In this document: positions 48,672 through 57,699 of the stretch, one piece after another
How the letters are laid out: every line of letters starts with the position of its first letter
How positions within the stretch are numbered: position 1 is the stretch's first letter
NCBI GenBank assembly: GCA_934668875.1
Contig: CAKUON010000006.1
Coordinates: 1-64,000, forward strand
Direction: 5' to 3'
Length of the DNA: 64,000 bases
DNA from: an uncultured Collinsella sp.
Lineage (GTDB): Bacteria; Actinomycetota; Coriobacteriia; Coriobacteriales; Coriobacteriaceae
Made by a program: the position numbers and the translations under genes
Notes under the pieces: generated by a model
Seen by the model: only the letters and a program-made list of their open reading frames with translations
Told to the model about the DNA's origin: nothing
The model's database searches: none

Positions 48672-48920
48672 CTATCTCAAAATCCCGCTACCAATATGGT
48701 CAAGCTTGACTGTTCCTCCATCTCCCTTAAAAGTGGCAAGGGGATTTACCCCAGACTGAGAGTCAGCGTCACCATCCTTAGCGGTTATCAGTAGGCTGCC
48801 CGTATAAGACTGCTGAGGCTCACCTTCAGGACAGGCAGCCTCAGCCCAAGAAGGGTTGCTCAGACAGAACAGTCCAAGCAGCATCATTACTAACAAAAGA
48901 AAACCCTTAGATCTTTTCAT
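48672..48920 (-). CDS. Small secreted protein with signal peptide
   Basis: An 82-residue protein. MKRSKGFLLLVMMLLGLFCLSNPSWAEA is a clear signal peptide (residues 1-28, cleavage near AEA). The mature part is about 54 residues, hydrophilic, with one cysteine. No family is recognised. The ATG follows GGGGATATAG. It is probably transcribed with the downstream 121-residue gene 23 bp away. Confidence 0.65.
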   Translation of the reverse strand: MKRSKGFLLLVMMLLGLFCLSNPSWAEAACPEGEPQQSYTGSLLITAKDGDADSQSGVNPLATFKGDGGTVKLDHIGSGILR

Positions 48921-49137
48921 CTATATCCCCAACATCTCTCAGTATTTGTATATTGTGACTATTTTAGATCTATATAAACAACTCGCGCCCCTAGCAAGTC
49001 AATTGCTGAAGCAGGTTATATTTCTTTTGGCTCTGTTAAACCAGACGTTACCATCTTATTATCTGCAACTATTTATCGTTTATCGTTAATTATATAGTAA
49101 GATACAGGTATCAACTGAAGTAATGATTGGAGGAGCT

Positions 49138-49776
49138 ATGATCCGCTGGAACGTATCCAAATCGAGTGAAGCCATCGACCGTGAACAGGCAATAGCCAAA
49201 CTGAGGAAGCTCACTCGCTACTGCAAATGGGCCACAATCTGCACCACCGTGGCGCTCGCTCTGGGACTCCTCGCAGTCATTGCAATCGAACTTCTACTCA
49301 TATTGCCTAGCCTCTCCCAAGGGTTCTGTCTCCAATCCGTAGAGCTTGAGGCTGGCGAAGGGCCAATTCTCGCTCTCGTCGGCGCCAATGAACAGACCCC
49401 TCTTATGCTTGTCGCGCACGACGGTCATACTGCCATAGGGAGCGTCATGATGATATGCCTCGCGCTTGCCATCGTGCTAAGCGCATACAGGTTTTTCTCC
49501 GCCATTGAAAAGGCGGGCAAGCCCTTTGACCTCGAATGCATCCGCATACTACGTCAAGTAGGACATTTGTTCTTTATCGGCGGCGCCGCCGTGAAACCTT
49601 TTGGTGCCATAGTCACAGGGCTGATACTCTCAGGATTTGGCGGTAACTTTACGGATGCGCTTAACGACCAGCTGCTCGACCTCTCTATGCTCTTTGCGGG
49701 CCTGATTTTTAGCCTGCTTGCCACCGTCTTCCAGTACGGGTGTATCCTGCAAAAACAAGATGACGAGTTGCTCTAG
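49138..49776 (+). CDS. DUF2975-type membrane protein
   Basis: A 212-residue membrane protein with four predicted helices (about 34-57, 100-122, 147-172 and 182-203), ending YGCILQKQDDELL, a typical DUF2975 ending. Members are regularly encoded directly before a small XRE/Cro-type regulator, as here (the next gene starts 9 bp after this stop). The pair may form a membrane-sensing regulatory unit; no signal is known. The ATG at 49138 follows GGAGGAGCT. Confidence 0.82.
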   Translation: MIRWNVSKSSEAIDREQAIAKLRKLTRYCKWATICTTVALALGLLAVIAIELLLILPSLSQGFCLQSVELEAGEGPILALVGANEQTPLMLVAHDGHTAIGSVMMICLALAIVLSAYRFFSAIEKAGKPFDLECIRILRQVGHLFFIGGAAVKPFGAIVTGLILSGFGGNFTDALNDQLLDLSMLFAGLIFSLLATVFQYGCILQKQDDELL

Positions 49777-49785
49777 GGGGAATCC

Positions 49786-50025
49786 ATGATTATTCTGCGG
49801 CTCGACCGCATGCTTGCCGAACGCAAGATCTCATCCAAAGAGCTTGCGGAACGCGTGGGCATCTCCCAGGTCAATATGTCGCGCATCAAGACGGGCAAGG
49901 TTTCTGCCGTGCGCTTTTCAACTCTTGACGCGATATGCCGAGCGCTCGACTGCCAACCGGGCGATGTACTGGAATATATATCCGACGATGAAGCCGATAG
50001 CCTTTTTGGACTTAAGGATGAATAG
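49786..50025 (+). CDS. Small XRE/Cro-type transcriptional regulator (YozG-like)
   Basis: A 79-residue protein consisting almost entirely of a Cro/C1-type helix-turn-helix (LDRMLAERKISSKELAERVGISQVNMSRIKTGKVSAVRFSTLDAICRALDCQPGDVLEY). This is the YozG-type partner of DUF2975 proteins. It is translationally close to the preceding gene (9-bp gap, ribosome binding site TAGGGGGAA). A terminator follows at 50060-50098. Confidence 0.88.
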   Translation: MIILRLDRMLAERKISSKELAERVGISQVNMSRIKTGKVSAVRFSTLDAICRALDCQPGDVLEYISDDEADSLFGLKDE

Positions 50026-50059
50026 CCATAATTAAGCCGCCAATCACGCCCTCAACGCA

Positions 50060-50098
50060 AAAAGCCCGCTAGAACGTTGTCCGTTCTAGCGGGCTTAA
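50060..50098. terminator. Bidirectional terminator
   Basis: AAGCCCGCTAGAACG pairs with CGTTCTAGCGGGCTT between convergent genes. Confidence 0.9.
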
Positions 50099-50137
50099 TC
50101 AGAAAGATCGGTTGCGCGCAGTAGTGCAGGCAAACCT

Positions 50138-51229
50138 TTACGCAAACAGGCCGTAGATGCTGATGTTGGCCTTGGCGTACAGGCCGTTGGCGTACTCGGT
50201 CCACTTGGAGCTGGCGCTCGAGGCCTGAGAGGAATACTGCTGATAAGCGGTGTAGTAGGCGGTCATGGCCTGCTTGTAGGTGGCGCTATCGGCGGTAAAG
50301 GCATCGTCGGCAAAGGCCTTGGCGTAGGTGCTGTCCTCGTCCTTCCAGGTGCCCTTTGAGCTATCCCACTCGTCGCCGGCAAGGTTGATGATGTAGTCGG
50401 CATAATCCTTGCTTGCGGTCTCCTCGTTGCCGTCGGCAGGCTCGGTCGGAGCGGTCGGCATGCTCGCGGAGGTGTCGCCCACCTTCTTCTTATAGAGCTT
50501 CTGCAGCGTCGCGGACTGGCGGACGATCTGCTTGGCCTGGTCCTTGGACACGCCATACTGCGTGGCCATGGTGTCGTAGTCCGAAGTGCCGATGGAATCC
50601 TCGGCGTACTTCTTCATCTCCTTGGAGGAAACGGTAATGCCCTCGTCCTCAGCAGCGTCGAGCAGAATCTTGTTACGCACGTAGGAAAGGATAACATCGG
50701 CGGAAGGGGCGGTGTAGTTGCCATCGCTATCCTTGACGGTATCGAGGCTGTACTGGCTCTCGATAGCCTCGCGCGCGGTGATGTCGCTCTTCTTGCCGTT
50801 GTAGCTGTAGCTTGCCACGGTCGAGTCGAGCTGGTCCTCGGTCAGGGTCGAGGAGCCAATGCCCTTGCCGCCAAAACCACCGTTGCCGATAAAGAAGCCG
50901 ACCACAGCAGCGATCACGACGGCGACCACAAAGGCAGCGATCATCGTCTTCTTGTGCTTGGATGCGTGGTCGTCCTCGTCGGTATCGACGTCGTCGTCCT
51001 CGTCCTGCGGCTCGGGCATGAGATTCTCGTCGGCAGCGTCCGCGGCGATCTGAGCCTCCAGGCGGGCGTCCTCTTCCTCGGCGGTCGTGCCAGCGGCAAT
51101 GTGCTCGGCAGACGTACCGGCGACCAGGTCGATCTTCTCTTCCTCGTCACCGTCGGGACCTTCGCCGCGTTCGATGATCTGGATGCCGTCGATCTCGTCC
51201 TTCTCGTCCTTCTTTTGAATCAGACCCAT
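50138..51229 (-). CDS. Membrane-anchored protein with a SurA/foldase-like domain
   Basis: A 363-residue protein. A very acidic cytoplasmic N-terminus (about 1-90) is followed by one membrane helix (about 95-115) and an extracytoplasmic region. Within it, residues about 130-245 resemble the N-terminal helical chaperone domain of SurA/trigger-factor-like proteins (ITAREAIESQY, VILSYVRNKILLDAAEDEGI, STTDYDTMATQYG-like segment). No parvulin isomerase domain is evident; the rest is helical and Ser/Ala/Tyr-rich. A role in extracytoplasmic protein folding is inferred weakly. The gene lies downstream of an isocitrate dehydrogenase gene but is separated by a terminator. Confidence 0.72.
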   Translation of the reverse strand: MGLIQKKDEKDEIDGIQIIERGEGPDGDEEEKIDLVAGTSAEHIAAGTTAEEEDARLEAQIAADAADENLMPEPQDEDDDVDTDEDDHASKHKKTMIAAFVVAVVIAAVVGFFIGNGGFGGKGIGSSTLTEDQLDSTVASYSYNGKKSDITAREAIESQYSLDTVKDSDGNYTAPSADVILSYVRNKILLDAAEDEGITVSSKEMKKYAEDSIGTSDYDTMATQYGVSKDQAKQIVRQSATLQKLYKKKVGDTSASMPTAPTEPADGNEETASKDYADYIINLAGDEWDSSKGTWKDEDSTYAKAFADDAFTADSATYKQAMTAYYTAYQQYSSQASSASSKWTEYANGLYAKANISIYGLFA

Positions 51230-51268
51230 AGTCAGTTACTCCTTGATGGGAAACAAAGTCCTCAATAG

Positions 51269-51297
51269 AATACGCCCGACGGAGCGCCGGGCGTATT
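51269..51297. terminator. Terminator after the isocitrate dehydrogenase gene
   Basis: AATACGCCCG pairs with CGGGCGTATT. It lies 60 bp past the stop of the minus-strand dehydrogenase gene. Confidence 0.75.
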
Positions 51298-51356
51298 GTT
51301 TCTTAGGTTAAACGCAAACACTTAAGTACTATTTAGGCGTTTGCGGGCCATTTGCT

Positions 51357-52442
51357 TTAGGCCAGGTGCGCGATAACGGCATCGGCGAAGGCCTGAGTGC
51401 CCACGGCGCCCTCAACGGAGCCGGTCTGGGCGCGACGCACGTCACCGGTAACCTGCTCGCCCTCGTCGAGCGTGGCAGAGACGGCAGCGCGGATGCGGTT
51501 GGCCGCATCGTTCTCGCCCAGATGGTCGAGCATCATGGCAGCGGAGAGGATCTCGGCCGTGGGGTTGGCGATATCCTGACCAGCGATATCGGGCGCGGAG
51601 CCGTGCGTGGCCTCGAAAATGGCGCAGTCGGCACCGATATTGGAGCCGGGGGCCATACCCAGGCCGCCCACCAGGCCGGCGCACAGGTCGCTGACGATGT
51701 CGCCGTACAGGTTGGGCAGTACCAGGACATCGAAGTCGTTGGGGTTCTGGACCAGGCCCATGCAGGTGGCGTCGACGATCTTGTCGTTGAACTCGATATC
51801 GGGATAGTTCGCGGCCACCTCGCGCGCAACGCGCAGGAACAGGCCATCGGTCGCCTTCATGATGTTGGCCTTATGCACGGCCGTCACCTTTTTGCGGCCG
51901 CAACGGCGGGCATACTCAAAGGCATACTCCACAATGCGGCGGCTCTTGGCGATGGAGATCGGCTTGATCGAGATAGCGGAATCGGCAGCAAAAGTCTTCT
52001 GGCCCGAGCGCTCGACGAGCTGCGAGAGCTCCTCGACCTCGGCAGCGCCCTCGTCGAACTCGATGCCGGCGTAGAGGTCCTCGGTGTTCTCGCGCACGAT
52101 AACCAGGTCGACGTCGCGGAAACGAGAGCCGTCGCCCGGCTGCGACAGGCAGGGGCGCACGCAGGCGTACAGGTCGAAGTGCTTGCGCAGGGCAACGTTG
52201 ACGCTGCGGAAGCCCGTGCCGACCGGCGTGGTGATGGGGCCCTTGATGGCAACCTTGGTCTCGGCGACCGCATCGAGCACGTGCTGGGGCAGCGGCGTGC
52301 CAAACTCGTCCATGACGCCAGCACCGGCCTCCTGGACGTTCCAGTTGATCTGGACACCGGTGGCCTCGACCACGCGGCGCATGGCCTGCGTAATCTCGGG
52401 ACCGATACCGTCACCGGGAATCAGGACTACATCGTGCGCCAT
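51357..52442 (-). CDS. NAD-dependent isocitrate dehydrogenase (isocitrate/isopropylmalate dehydrogenase family)
   Basis: A 361-residue beta-decarboxylating dehydrogenase. IPGDGIGPE near residue 8, the substrate serine loop [15 protein letters not shown] near 73, the [12 protein letters not shown] segment near 116 and the family signature [23 protein letters not shown] near 233 with metal-binding aspartates are present. The ENTEDLYAG segment favours isocitrate over 3-isopropylmalate as substrate, and no other leucine genes are near. It makes 2-oxoglutarate for glutamate synthesis. The HEAT-repeat gene ends 6 bp before its start, suggesting an operon. Confidence 0.88.
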   Translation of the reverse strand: MAHDVVLIPGDGIGPEITQAMRRVVEATGVQINWNVQEAGAGVMDEFGTPLPQHVLDAVAETKVAIKGPITTPVGTGFRSVNVALRKHFDLYACVRPCLSQPGDGSRFRDVDLVIVRENTEDLYAGIEFDEGAAEVEELSQLVERSGQKTFAADSAISIKPISIAKSRRIVEYAFEYARRCGRKKVTAVHKANIMKATDGLFLRVAREVAANYPDIEFNDKIVDATCMGLVQNPNDFDVLVLPNLYGDIVSDLCAGLVGGLGMAPGSNIGADCAIFEATHGSAPDIAGQDIANPTAEILSAAMMLDHLGENDAANRIRAAVSATLDEGEQVTGDVRRAQTGSVEGAVGTQAFADAVIAHLA

Positions 52443-52448
52443 AATCTG

Positions 52449-53147
52449 TTACTCCTCGTCTTCGGCGTCGTCAGATTTTTTAACGCTAGCACGCTTCTTC
52501 TTTTTGGAGAGATCCAGGCCAAAACGTTTAACAAGCATTTCGCAAATCTCGCTCGAACGGGCCTTGAGATAGCTGCCCTTGCCGTTCTCGGCGTCGAACT
52601 TCAGGCGCAGCGCGAGCTTCTCGGCGACTTCGGCATCGATCTCGCCCTGGCCAAACTCGTACAGGCAGCCGAGCATGTCGCGATACTCGAGGTCGCCGTG
52701 ATAGCACTGGATGGCCTCGTCCAGGATGGGCCAGGCCTCGCGCGAACGCTCGACGCTCGTGGCGCCCCATACGCACAGCAGGCGGAAGGCGGCGTAGCGC
52801 AGCGTGGAGGAAATCTCGTCGAACAGCGCGGTCTCGGCGCCCTCAAAGGCGTCGCCCATCTGCTCGGGGCAGGTGGTGGCGAGCGCCGTCAGGGCATCGA
52901 GGGCCTCCCAGCGGGTCTGGGCCTCGGGACGGTCGAGCGCCTCGATCAGCGCAGGCACGCAGGGCACGACACGCTGCGGGTCGCGCTCGGCCAGCAGGTG
53001 CAGCACGCGGGCGGCAAACTGGCGGATACGGCGCGTGGGGCAGCCGAGCTCCTGGACCAGGCGGTCGACGGCGTTCTCGTTCTCCTCTGCCAGCTGAAGC
53101 TGTGCCAGCTCCTCATCGGTAAGCTGTTCGTCTTTGTTTTCTGCCAT
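52449..53147 (-). CDS. HEAT-repeat protein
   Basis: A 232-residue helical protein. Residues about 25-150 hold HEAT-type helical pairs (GCPTRRIRQFAARVLHLLAERDPQ, ALDRPEAQTRWEALDALTALA, STLRYAAFRLLCVWGA). The C-terminus is basic followed by acidic (KKKKRASVKK then DDAEDEE), probably disordered. HEAT proteins are scaffolds; no partner can be named. The gene is sandwiched between a membrane-protein gene (12 bp upstream) and isocitrate dehydrogenase. Confidence 0.82.
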   Translation of the reverse strand: MAENKDEQLTDEELAQLQLAEENENAVDRLVQELGCPTRRIRQFAARVLHLLAERDPQRVVPCVPALIEALDRPEAQTRWEALDALTALATTCPEQMGDAFEGAETALFDEISSTLRYAAFRLLCVWGATSVERSREAWPILDEAIQCYHGDLEYRDMLGCLYEFGQGEIDAEVAEKLALRLKFDAENGKGSYLKARSSEICEMLVKRFGLDLSKKKKRASVKKSDDAEDEE

Positions 53148-53159
53148 AGTTACCTCTTC

Positions 53160-53588
53160 TTATTTCTTGGTGTGCTTGCCAGCACCCTTGCTGTCATCGG
53201 TGACCGAGATGAGCTGTCGGTCGGCAGCGCCATTGCGACGCGCACGACGGCGCTCCTCGGCGTCGCCCGCATCGGCGGCGGTGCGATGGGCCTTGTTGAC
53301 GTTAAAGACCTCGTCGTGCTTGCGCCACGGGCCCACGGACTCGCCAAAGCTCATCTTAAGGCCGGCGATAAAACCGCCGAGCCAGCCGATCGGCGCAAAC
53401 TGTACCAGCGGGAACAGCGAGAACACCCAGGTCAGCAGGATGACTGCCGCCGCACCCGCAAAGTTGGCGATCCAGTAGTCGCGCTTGGTGATCACACGCT
53501 TTTCGCAGGCCCACTGGCCGCACAAAAAGCCAATGTAGATCGCAAAGATAAAGAGCACCAGCGCGAGCAGCACGAACGTCCAGCTCAT
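53160..53588 (-). CDS. Hypothetical small membrane protein
   Basis: A 142-residue protein with two or three hydrophobic segments (about 3-22, 36-57, 60-80) and a charged cytoplasmic C-terminus. No family is recognised. The ATG at 53588 follows GAGGAGTAG, which lies within the end of the upstream oxidoreductase gene (5-bp gap). It is probably co-transcribed with the oxidoreductase, HEAT and dehydrogenase genes. Confidence 0.72.
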   Translation of the reverse strand: MSWTFVLLALVLFIFAIYIGFLCGQWACEKRVITKRDYWIANFAGAAAVILLTWVFSLFPLVQFAPIGWLGGFIAGLKMSFGESVGPWRKHDEVFNVNKAHRTAADAGDAEERRRARRNGAADRQLISVTDDSKGAGKHTKK

Positions 53589-53593
53589 GGGCG

Positions 53594-54673
53594 CTACTCC
53601 TCGTGATGGTGGCCGCAGCAGCACTCGTGGCCGTCATCGTGGCCGTGGCCGCCGCAGCACTCGTGATCCTCGCCGTGGTGGTGGCCGCAGCCGCACTCGT
53701 GGTCGTCGCCGTGCTCACCGCAACCGCAGCCGTCCTCGTGGGCGCCGTGCTCCTCGGGGCGATACTGCGACCAGTCCAGCCCGGCGGCGATGGCGTCGGC
53801 CTCCTCCTTGTAGAGCACCGTGATGGCCTGGGTGCCCAGCTTGGCGCCACCGATGGCGTCGAGCATGTCGTAGAGCGTAAAGGCCACGTCGGCACCGGGC
53901 AGCGCGAGCTCGCGGTCGTCGGCATAAGCGAGCGCCAGGCGCAGGTCCTTAATGAAGTGCTCGACCATAAAGCCGGGCTTGTAATCGCCGTCGAGCGCCT
54001 TGGGCGCCAGGCTCTCCATGGCGCCGGACTTACCGGTGCCGCCCAGGATCATCTCGCGGGTCTTCTCCAGATCCAGGCCGTTGAGCTCGGCAAATGCCAT
54101 GGCATCGGCCATGCCGACCATGCAGGCGCCCAGCGACACCTGGTTAGCGAGCTTAGCTGCCTGGCCCTTGCCGGCGCCATCGAAGCAGCAGATGTTGGCC
54201 GCGAAGGTGGCCAGGATGTCGCGGACCGGAGCGATGTCGTTCTCGGTGGCACCCACGATAGCCGTGAGCGTGCCGGCGATCGCGCCCGACTCGCCGCCGG
54301 TGACGGGGCAGTCAAACGCCATGCGACCGGAGACCTGGGCGGCCTCGGCAATGTCGCGAGCGAGCTCGGGCGAGCTCGTGGTGAGGTCGATCAGGACCGC
54401 GCCCGGCTTGGTGCAGGCCAGCAGGCCGTCGCCCGCCAGGTAGAGCTCCTCGACCTCGGAGGGATAGCCCACCATGGTAAAGACGACATCGGCGCCTGCC
54501 ACTGCCTCGGCCGGCGTATCGGCCCAGACGGCGCCGCGCTCGACGAGTGCGGCGGCCTTGGACTTGGTGCGGTTGTTGACCGTGACGGGATAGCCGGCAT
54601 CCAGGATGTGGCCGGCGATGGGGGCACCCATGATTCCGGTGCCGATGAATGCGACGGAGAGCTTGTTTGCCAT
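53594..54673 (-). CDS. 3-hydroxyisobutyrate dehydrogenase-family oxidoreductase with His/Cys-rich tail
   Basis: A 359-residue beta-hydroxyacid dehydrogenase (GarR/MmsB family). The Rossmann start FIGTGIMGAPIAGHIL is at residue 9, the substrate motif DCPVTGGESGAIAG is near 121, and the catalytic lysine is K174 in GKGQAAKLANQ. It reduces or oxidises a small 2- or 3-hydroxyacid such as tartronate semialdehyde; the exact substrate is open. Residues about 309-359 form an extra tail with 14 histidines and 9 cysteines in about 51 residues, not part of the family. It is likely a metal (nickel, zinc or copper) binding or storage segment. The frame runs through without interruption to the stop. Confidence 0.9.
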   Translation of the reverse strand: MANKLSVAFIGTGIMGAPIAGHILDAGYPVTVNNRTKSKAAALVERGAVWADTPAEAVAGADVVFTMVGYPSEVEELYLAGDGLLACTKPGAVLIDLTTSSPELARDIAEAAQVSGRMAFDCPVTGGESGAIAGTLTAIVGATENDIAPVRDILATFAANICCFDGAGKGQAAKLANQVSLGACMVGMADAMAFAELNGLDLEKTREMILGGTGKSGAMESLAPKALDGDYKPGFMVEHFIKDLRLALAYADDRELALPGADVAFTLYDMLDAIGGAKLGTQAITVLYKEEADAIAAGLDWSQYRPEEHGAHEDGCGCGEHGDDHECGCGHHHGEDHECCGGHGHDDGHECCCGHHHEE

Positions 54674-54771
54674 GAAACCTTTCCTTTTGGGTTGGGTGTT
54701 GTTACCAGGTTGAATACTCGGCGCCAGCGTTTGGGCCGTGACTTGAGGGCGCTTGCGGCCGCAGCGCCAGC

Positions 54772-55728
54772 CTACTCGCCGCGCACACGGCGCGCGATGC
54801 GGTCGGAAAGCGACGCCTTCTCAGCGCGGTTCTTGCCCCAAAACGCGCAAGCCACCATGCCGGGGCCCACGTGCGAGCCGATGGTGGGGCCCACGGAGCT
54901 GCGGATGATGGTGACGTCGGCGCAGCCATCCTCCTTGCGGATGGCGGCCTCGAGCCAATCCCCGTCCTTCTCGGCATCGGCCGTCATGATGGCGATGGGC
55001 ATGGTGCGATCGGGCACGTAGTTCTCGCGGAACGACTTGAGAATGGACTTGAGCGCCTTCTTGCGGCCGCGGTTAACGCCGATCAGCGACAGTGAGCCAG
55101 CCAAGTCATAGGAGAGCTCGGGCTTGACGTCGAGCTTTGCCGTGAGCTGCGCCGCCGCGGGCGGAATGCGGCCGCCGGCCGCCAGCGCGTCAAAGCTCTC
55201 GAGCGTAAAGTAACCGTGGACGTAGGTCTTGGCCTCGTTTGCCCATTCGACCAGCTGCTTGGCGGTCAGACCCGCCGAGCGCTGACGGACGGCCTCGAGC
55301 GCCAGGAGCTCGCCGGTCGCGCAGGGCAGGGCGTTGTCCACCACGTACAGCTCAAAGTTGGGATACTCGGCGCGCACGGCATCTGCCGCCTGGCACGCGG
55401 AGTTGTAGCTCGACGACAGCGCCGAGGTAAAGCACAGGTAGACCGTGGGCGTGCCCTCTTTGGCACACTCGGTAAAGAACTCGATATAGCGACCGAGCGA
55501 CACAGCCGAGGTGGACACGCGGGCACCGGCGCGCATGCGGTCGTAGAACTCCTTGGGTGTGATGCTCGACCAGATGTCATCCGTGCGCTCCTCGCCATCG
55601 ATAATGAAGGGGAAACCCAAGATATCGACATCGAGGTTCGCGGCGACCTCGGGGCTAAAGTCGCAGCAGGTATCGACGACGATGCGGCAACGGTCCGAAT
55701 GACCGGCGGATGCGGCCTTGTCCATCAA
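54772..55728 (-). CDS. DegV family fatty-acid-binding protein
   Basis: A 318-residue DegV protein. The N-terminal part has IVVDTCCDFSPEVAANLDVDILGFPFIIDGEE near residue 15. The central STSAVSLGRYIEFF segment near 77 and LCFTSALSSSYNSACQAA near 98 form the lipid head-group loops, and the C-terminal domain ends with HVGPGMVACAFWGK near 290. DegV/FakB-type proteins present fatty acids to kinase FakA; no fakA is in the window. An unusually conventional, monocistronic gene with a start at ATG 55728 (GGAGTCGCTTTG upstream). Confidence 0.9.
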   Translation of the reverse strand: MMDKAASAGHSDRCRIVVDTCCDFSPEVAANLDVDILGFPFIIDGEERTDDIWSSITPKEFYDRMRAGARVSTSAVSLGRYIEFFTECAKEGTPTVYLCFTSALSSSYNSACQAADAVRAEYPNFELYVVDNALPCATGELLALEAVRQRSAGLTAKQLVEWANEAKTYVHGYFTLESFDALAAGGRIPPAAAQLTAKLDVKPELSYDLAGSLSLIGVNRGRKKALKSILKSFRENYVPDRTMPIAIMTADAEKDGDWLEAAIRKEDGCADVTIIRSSVGPTIGSHVGPGMVACAFWGKNRAEKASLSDRIARRVRGE

Positions 55729-55745
55729 AGCGACTCCTTACGTAA

Positions 55746-55776
55746 AAAGGCGGCCACCCGCATGGGATGGCCGCCA
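55746..55776 (-). terminator. hpf terminator
   Basis: GGCGGCCA-N11-TGGCCGCC type stem, followed by a T-run on the minus strand. It lies 30 bp after the HPF stop codon. Confidence 0.85.
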
Positions 55777-55804
55777 ACCGTTAACTCATGCAAGTTAACG
55801 TATT

Positions 55805-56389
55805 TTACTCGTCAAGTGTTTCGATACGGGGCTTGATGATGCCATATCCACCATTCTTACGGTGATACACCACATTGATGAGGCCAGTCGTCGCGTTCTC
55901 GAACACGTAGAAGTCGTGGCCGAGCAGATCGGTCTGCACCAGCGCCTGCTCCTCAGTCATCGGGGTGACATCGATGACCTTCTCGCGGACGAGCAGGTCG
56001 TCGTCCTCCTCGGGCAGCAGCAGGTCGGCCAGATCCTCGACACGCTCGACCGGTGCAACATCCGCTGCGCTGGCACCACCCTGGCGGTTGTCCACGACCT
56101 TGGTCTTGAACTTGCGCAGCTGGCGGGTGACCTTATCGGCGGAGAGGTCGATGGCGGCGTACATATCTGCACCATGCTCGGCAACGCGAATCACCGAACC
56201 GCGGGCGCGAACCGTAACCTCGACGATTGCCGGGTTGGGGTTCGAGGGGTTCTTCTCATAGCGAAGTACAACGTCGACCGTCATGGGCTCGATATCGAAA
56301 ACCTTGAGCGCCTCGCCGATCTTCTCATCCACATGCGCACGCAGAGCATCGGTTACCGTCGTCTTGCGTCCAGAAACCTTGATATCCAT
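55805..56389 (-). CDS. hpf: Ribosome hibernation-promoting factor, long form
   Basis: A 194-residue long HPF. The N-terminal domain (about 1-100) starts MDIKVSGRKTTVTDALRAHVDEKI and sits on the 30S subunit; the C-terminal domain (about 138-194), with EEQALVQTDLLGHDFYVFENATTGLINVVYHRKNGGYGIIKP, mediates 100S dimer formation. The acidic linker DLLLPEEDDD separates the two. The ATG at 56389 is preceded by TTGGAG at good spacing. It is expressed on its own, ending at the 55746 terminator. Confidence 0.95.
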   Translation of the reverse strand: MDIKVSGRKTTVTDALRAHVDEKIGEALKVFDIEPMTVDVVLRYEKNPSNPNPAIVEVTVRARGSVIRVAEHGADMYAAIDLSADKVTRQLRKFKTKVVDNRQGGASAADVAPVERVEDLADLLLPEEDDDLLVREKVIDVTPMTEEQALVQTDLLGHDFYVFENATTGLINVVYHRKNGGYGIIKPRIETLDE

Positions 56390-56706
56390 ACGTGGCTCCA
56401 ATCTGCCTCGGGGACTTACTGTACTGGCTATGTACCCATTGCCGTGCATTTAATCACGCGGATTCCCAAAGACCCGAATAACGATTGCTTGATACCGCAT
56501 ACCGAAGTCTCGCACTTTTCTGTGGCAAAGTGCGCTATAGGAGGGAGCCGGCGACTTTGTATTTGGTCCCGAAAATTGGCTTTGACCTGCTGGTTTTATA
56601 GAGATGAAAAAGCCGGGCTCCCCTATTGGGGAAGCCCAGCAGTGCGTGTTGAAACCGTGAAGAGGCGTCTCTCCTAGCGCATAGGAGACGCCACCCCTAG
56701 CAATAA
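56390..56706. other. Intergenic region upstream of hpf
   Basis: No gene is seen in this 317-bp gap. It contains a GCACTTT/AAAGTGC stem-loop near 56515, the lipoprotein-gene terminator (56611-56640) and a GGCGTCTC/GAGACGCC stem-loop near 56663-56690. Confidence 0.6.
56611..56640 (-). terminator. Terminator of the solute-binding lipoprotein gene
   Basis: On the minus strand GCTGGGCTTCCCC pairs with GGGGAGCCCGGC and is followed by TTTTT. Confidence 0.85.
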
Positions 56707-57699
56707 CTAGCTATTAAGCTTGTTAATGTCGTCGTCGGTGATGGTGTCTTCCTGGCTGGACGATTTGTCTTCGGAGGATGCGGTCTCATTGTTGGAATCG
56801 GAGGACTCGCTGCCGGAGGATGCGGAGCCAGACGACTGAAGGTTGACACCAGATACTGTCTTGGTGGTGAGGTCGTAGGGCATCGTGCCATACCAGACGC
56901 AGTGGACCGCCTCGAGCGTACCGTCGACCGTGATGCCGTCGAGGGCATCGCTCACGGCACGACACAGTTCGTCATTGGACGAGGCGCCCGCAACACCAAG
57001 CGTCGAGGGCGCCTCGAGCGCACCGACATAGGAGATCTCGCTCATCAGGCGCGCAAGGTAACCGCCGGCGGTGGAGTCGCAGATCACGTAGTCGACTTCG
57101 CCGGACTCGAGCGCCTCAAAGCACTCGTTGATGTTGGGGTAGGTCTTTTGGTTGGCAGTGATGCTCTGCTTAGCAAGCGCCTCCTGCGAGGCCGAGGACA
57201 TCTGGACACCCAGAGTAGACGTGTTAAGGGTATCGGTGGAAACGTTTAGCGACCCACCATCGCTGGTTCTACCGAACACGGAAGCGGCATCGTACAGGCA
57301 GGTGCCGAGCGAGCTAACGTCCCCGTCCGTGGAGTTGATCTCGCCGATAAAGATGTCAGCCTTTTTGTCGCCGAGCGCGGAACCTGCCGAGGACGCATCG
57401 ACAAAGGCGACCTTAAGGCCCATGCGGCTTGCGAGGGCGCGGGCAGCGTCGACTGCATACCCCGTGAGCTCGCCGTCAGCGCCCTGCATGGCCTGCGGCG
57501 CATCGGAGGTATCGAGGGCGACCGTCAGGGTACCGGGAGTGACCAGGGCATCATCCGACACCGTGGGCGTGACGGTCTCGTACTCGATCTGGTCAATCGT
57601 GGGAGTCGTGAACGTAGACAGCGGGTTGAACGCGCATCCGCTCAGGCCCAAAACGGCGATGACCGCTGCGGTCCCAGCACCTAACCGAGCCGCGTGCAT
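56707..57699 (-). CDS. Amino-acid-type solute-binding lipoprotein (SBP_bac_3 family)
   Basis: A 330-residue extracytoplasmic lipoprotein. MHAARLGAGTAAVIAVLGLSGC is a lipoprotein signal with lipobox LSGC at residues 19-22. Residues about 50-280 are a type 3 periplasmic-binding domain (TPGTLTVALDTSDAPQ, ELTGYAVDAARALASRMGLKVAFVDA). The last 50 residues are Ser/Glu/Asp-rich and likely disordered. No permease or ATPase gene is adjacent, so it is an orphan receptor. The ATG at 57699 follows GAGGGG; the frame stays open for 133 codons upstream, so a longer start cannot be fully excluded, but the lipobox position argues for this one. Confidence 0.85.
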   Translation of the reverse strand: MHAARLGAGTAAVIAVLGLSGCAFNPLSTFTTPTIDQIEYETVTPTVSDDALVTPGTLTVALDTSDAPQAMQGADGELTGYAVDAARALASRMGLKVAFVDASSAGSALGDKKADIFIGEINSTDGDVSSLGTCLYDAASVFGRTSDGGSLNVSTDTLNTSTLGVQMSSASQEALAKQSITANQKTYPNINECFEALESGEVDYVICDSTAGGYLARLMSEISYVGALEAPSTLGVAGASSNDELCRAVSDALDGITVDGTLEAVHCVWYGTMPYDLTTKTVSGVNLQSSGSASSGSESSDSNNETASSEDKSSSQEDTITDDDINKLNS

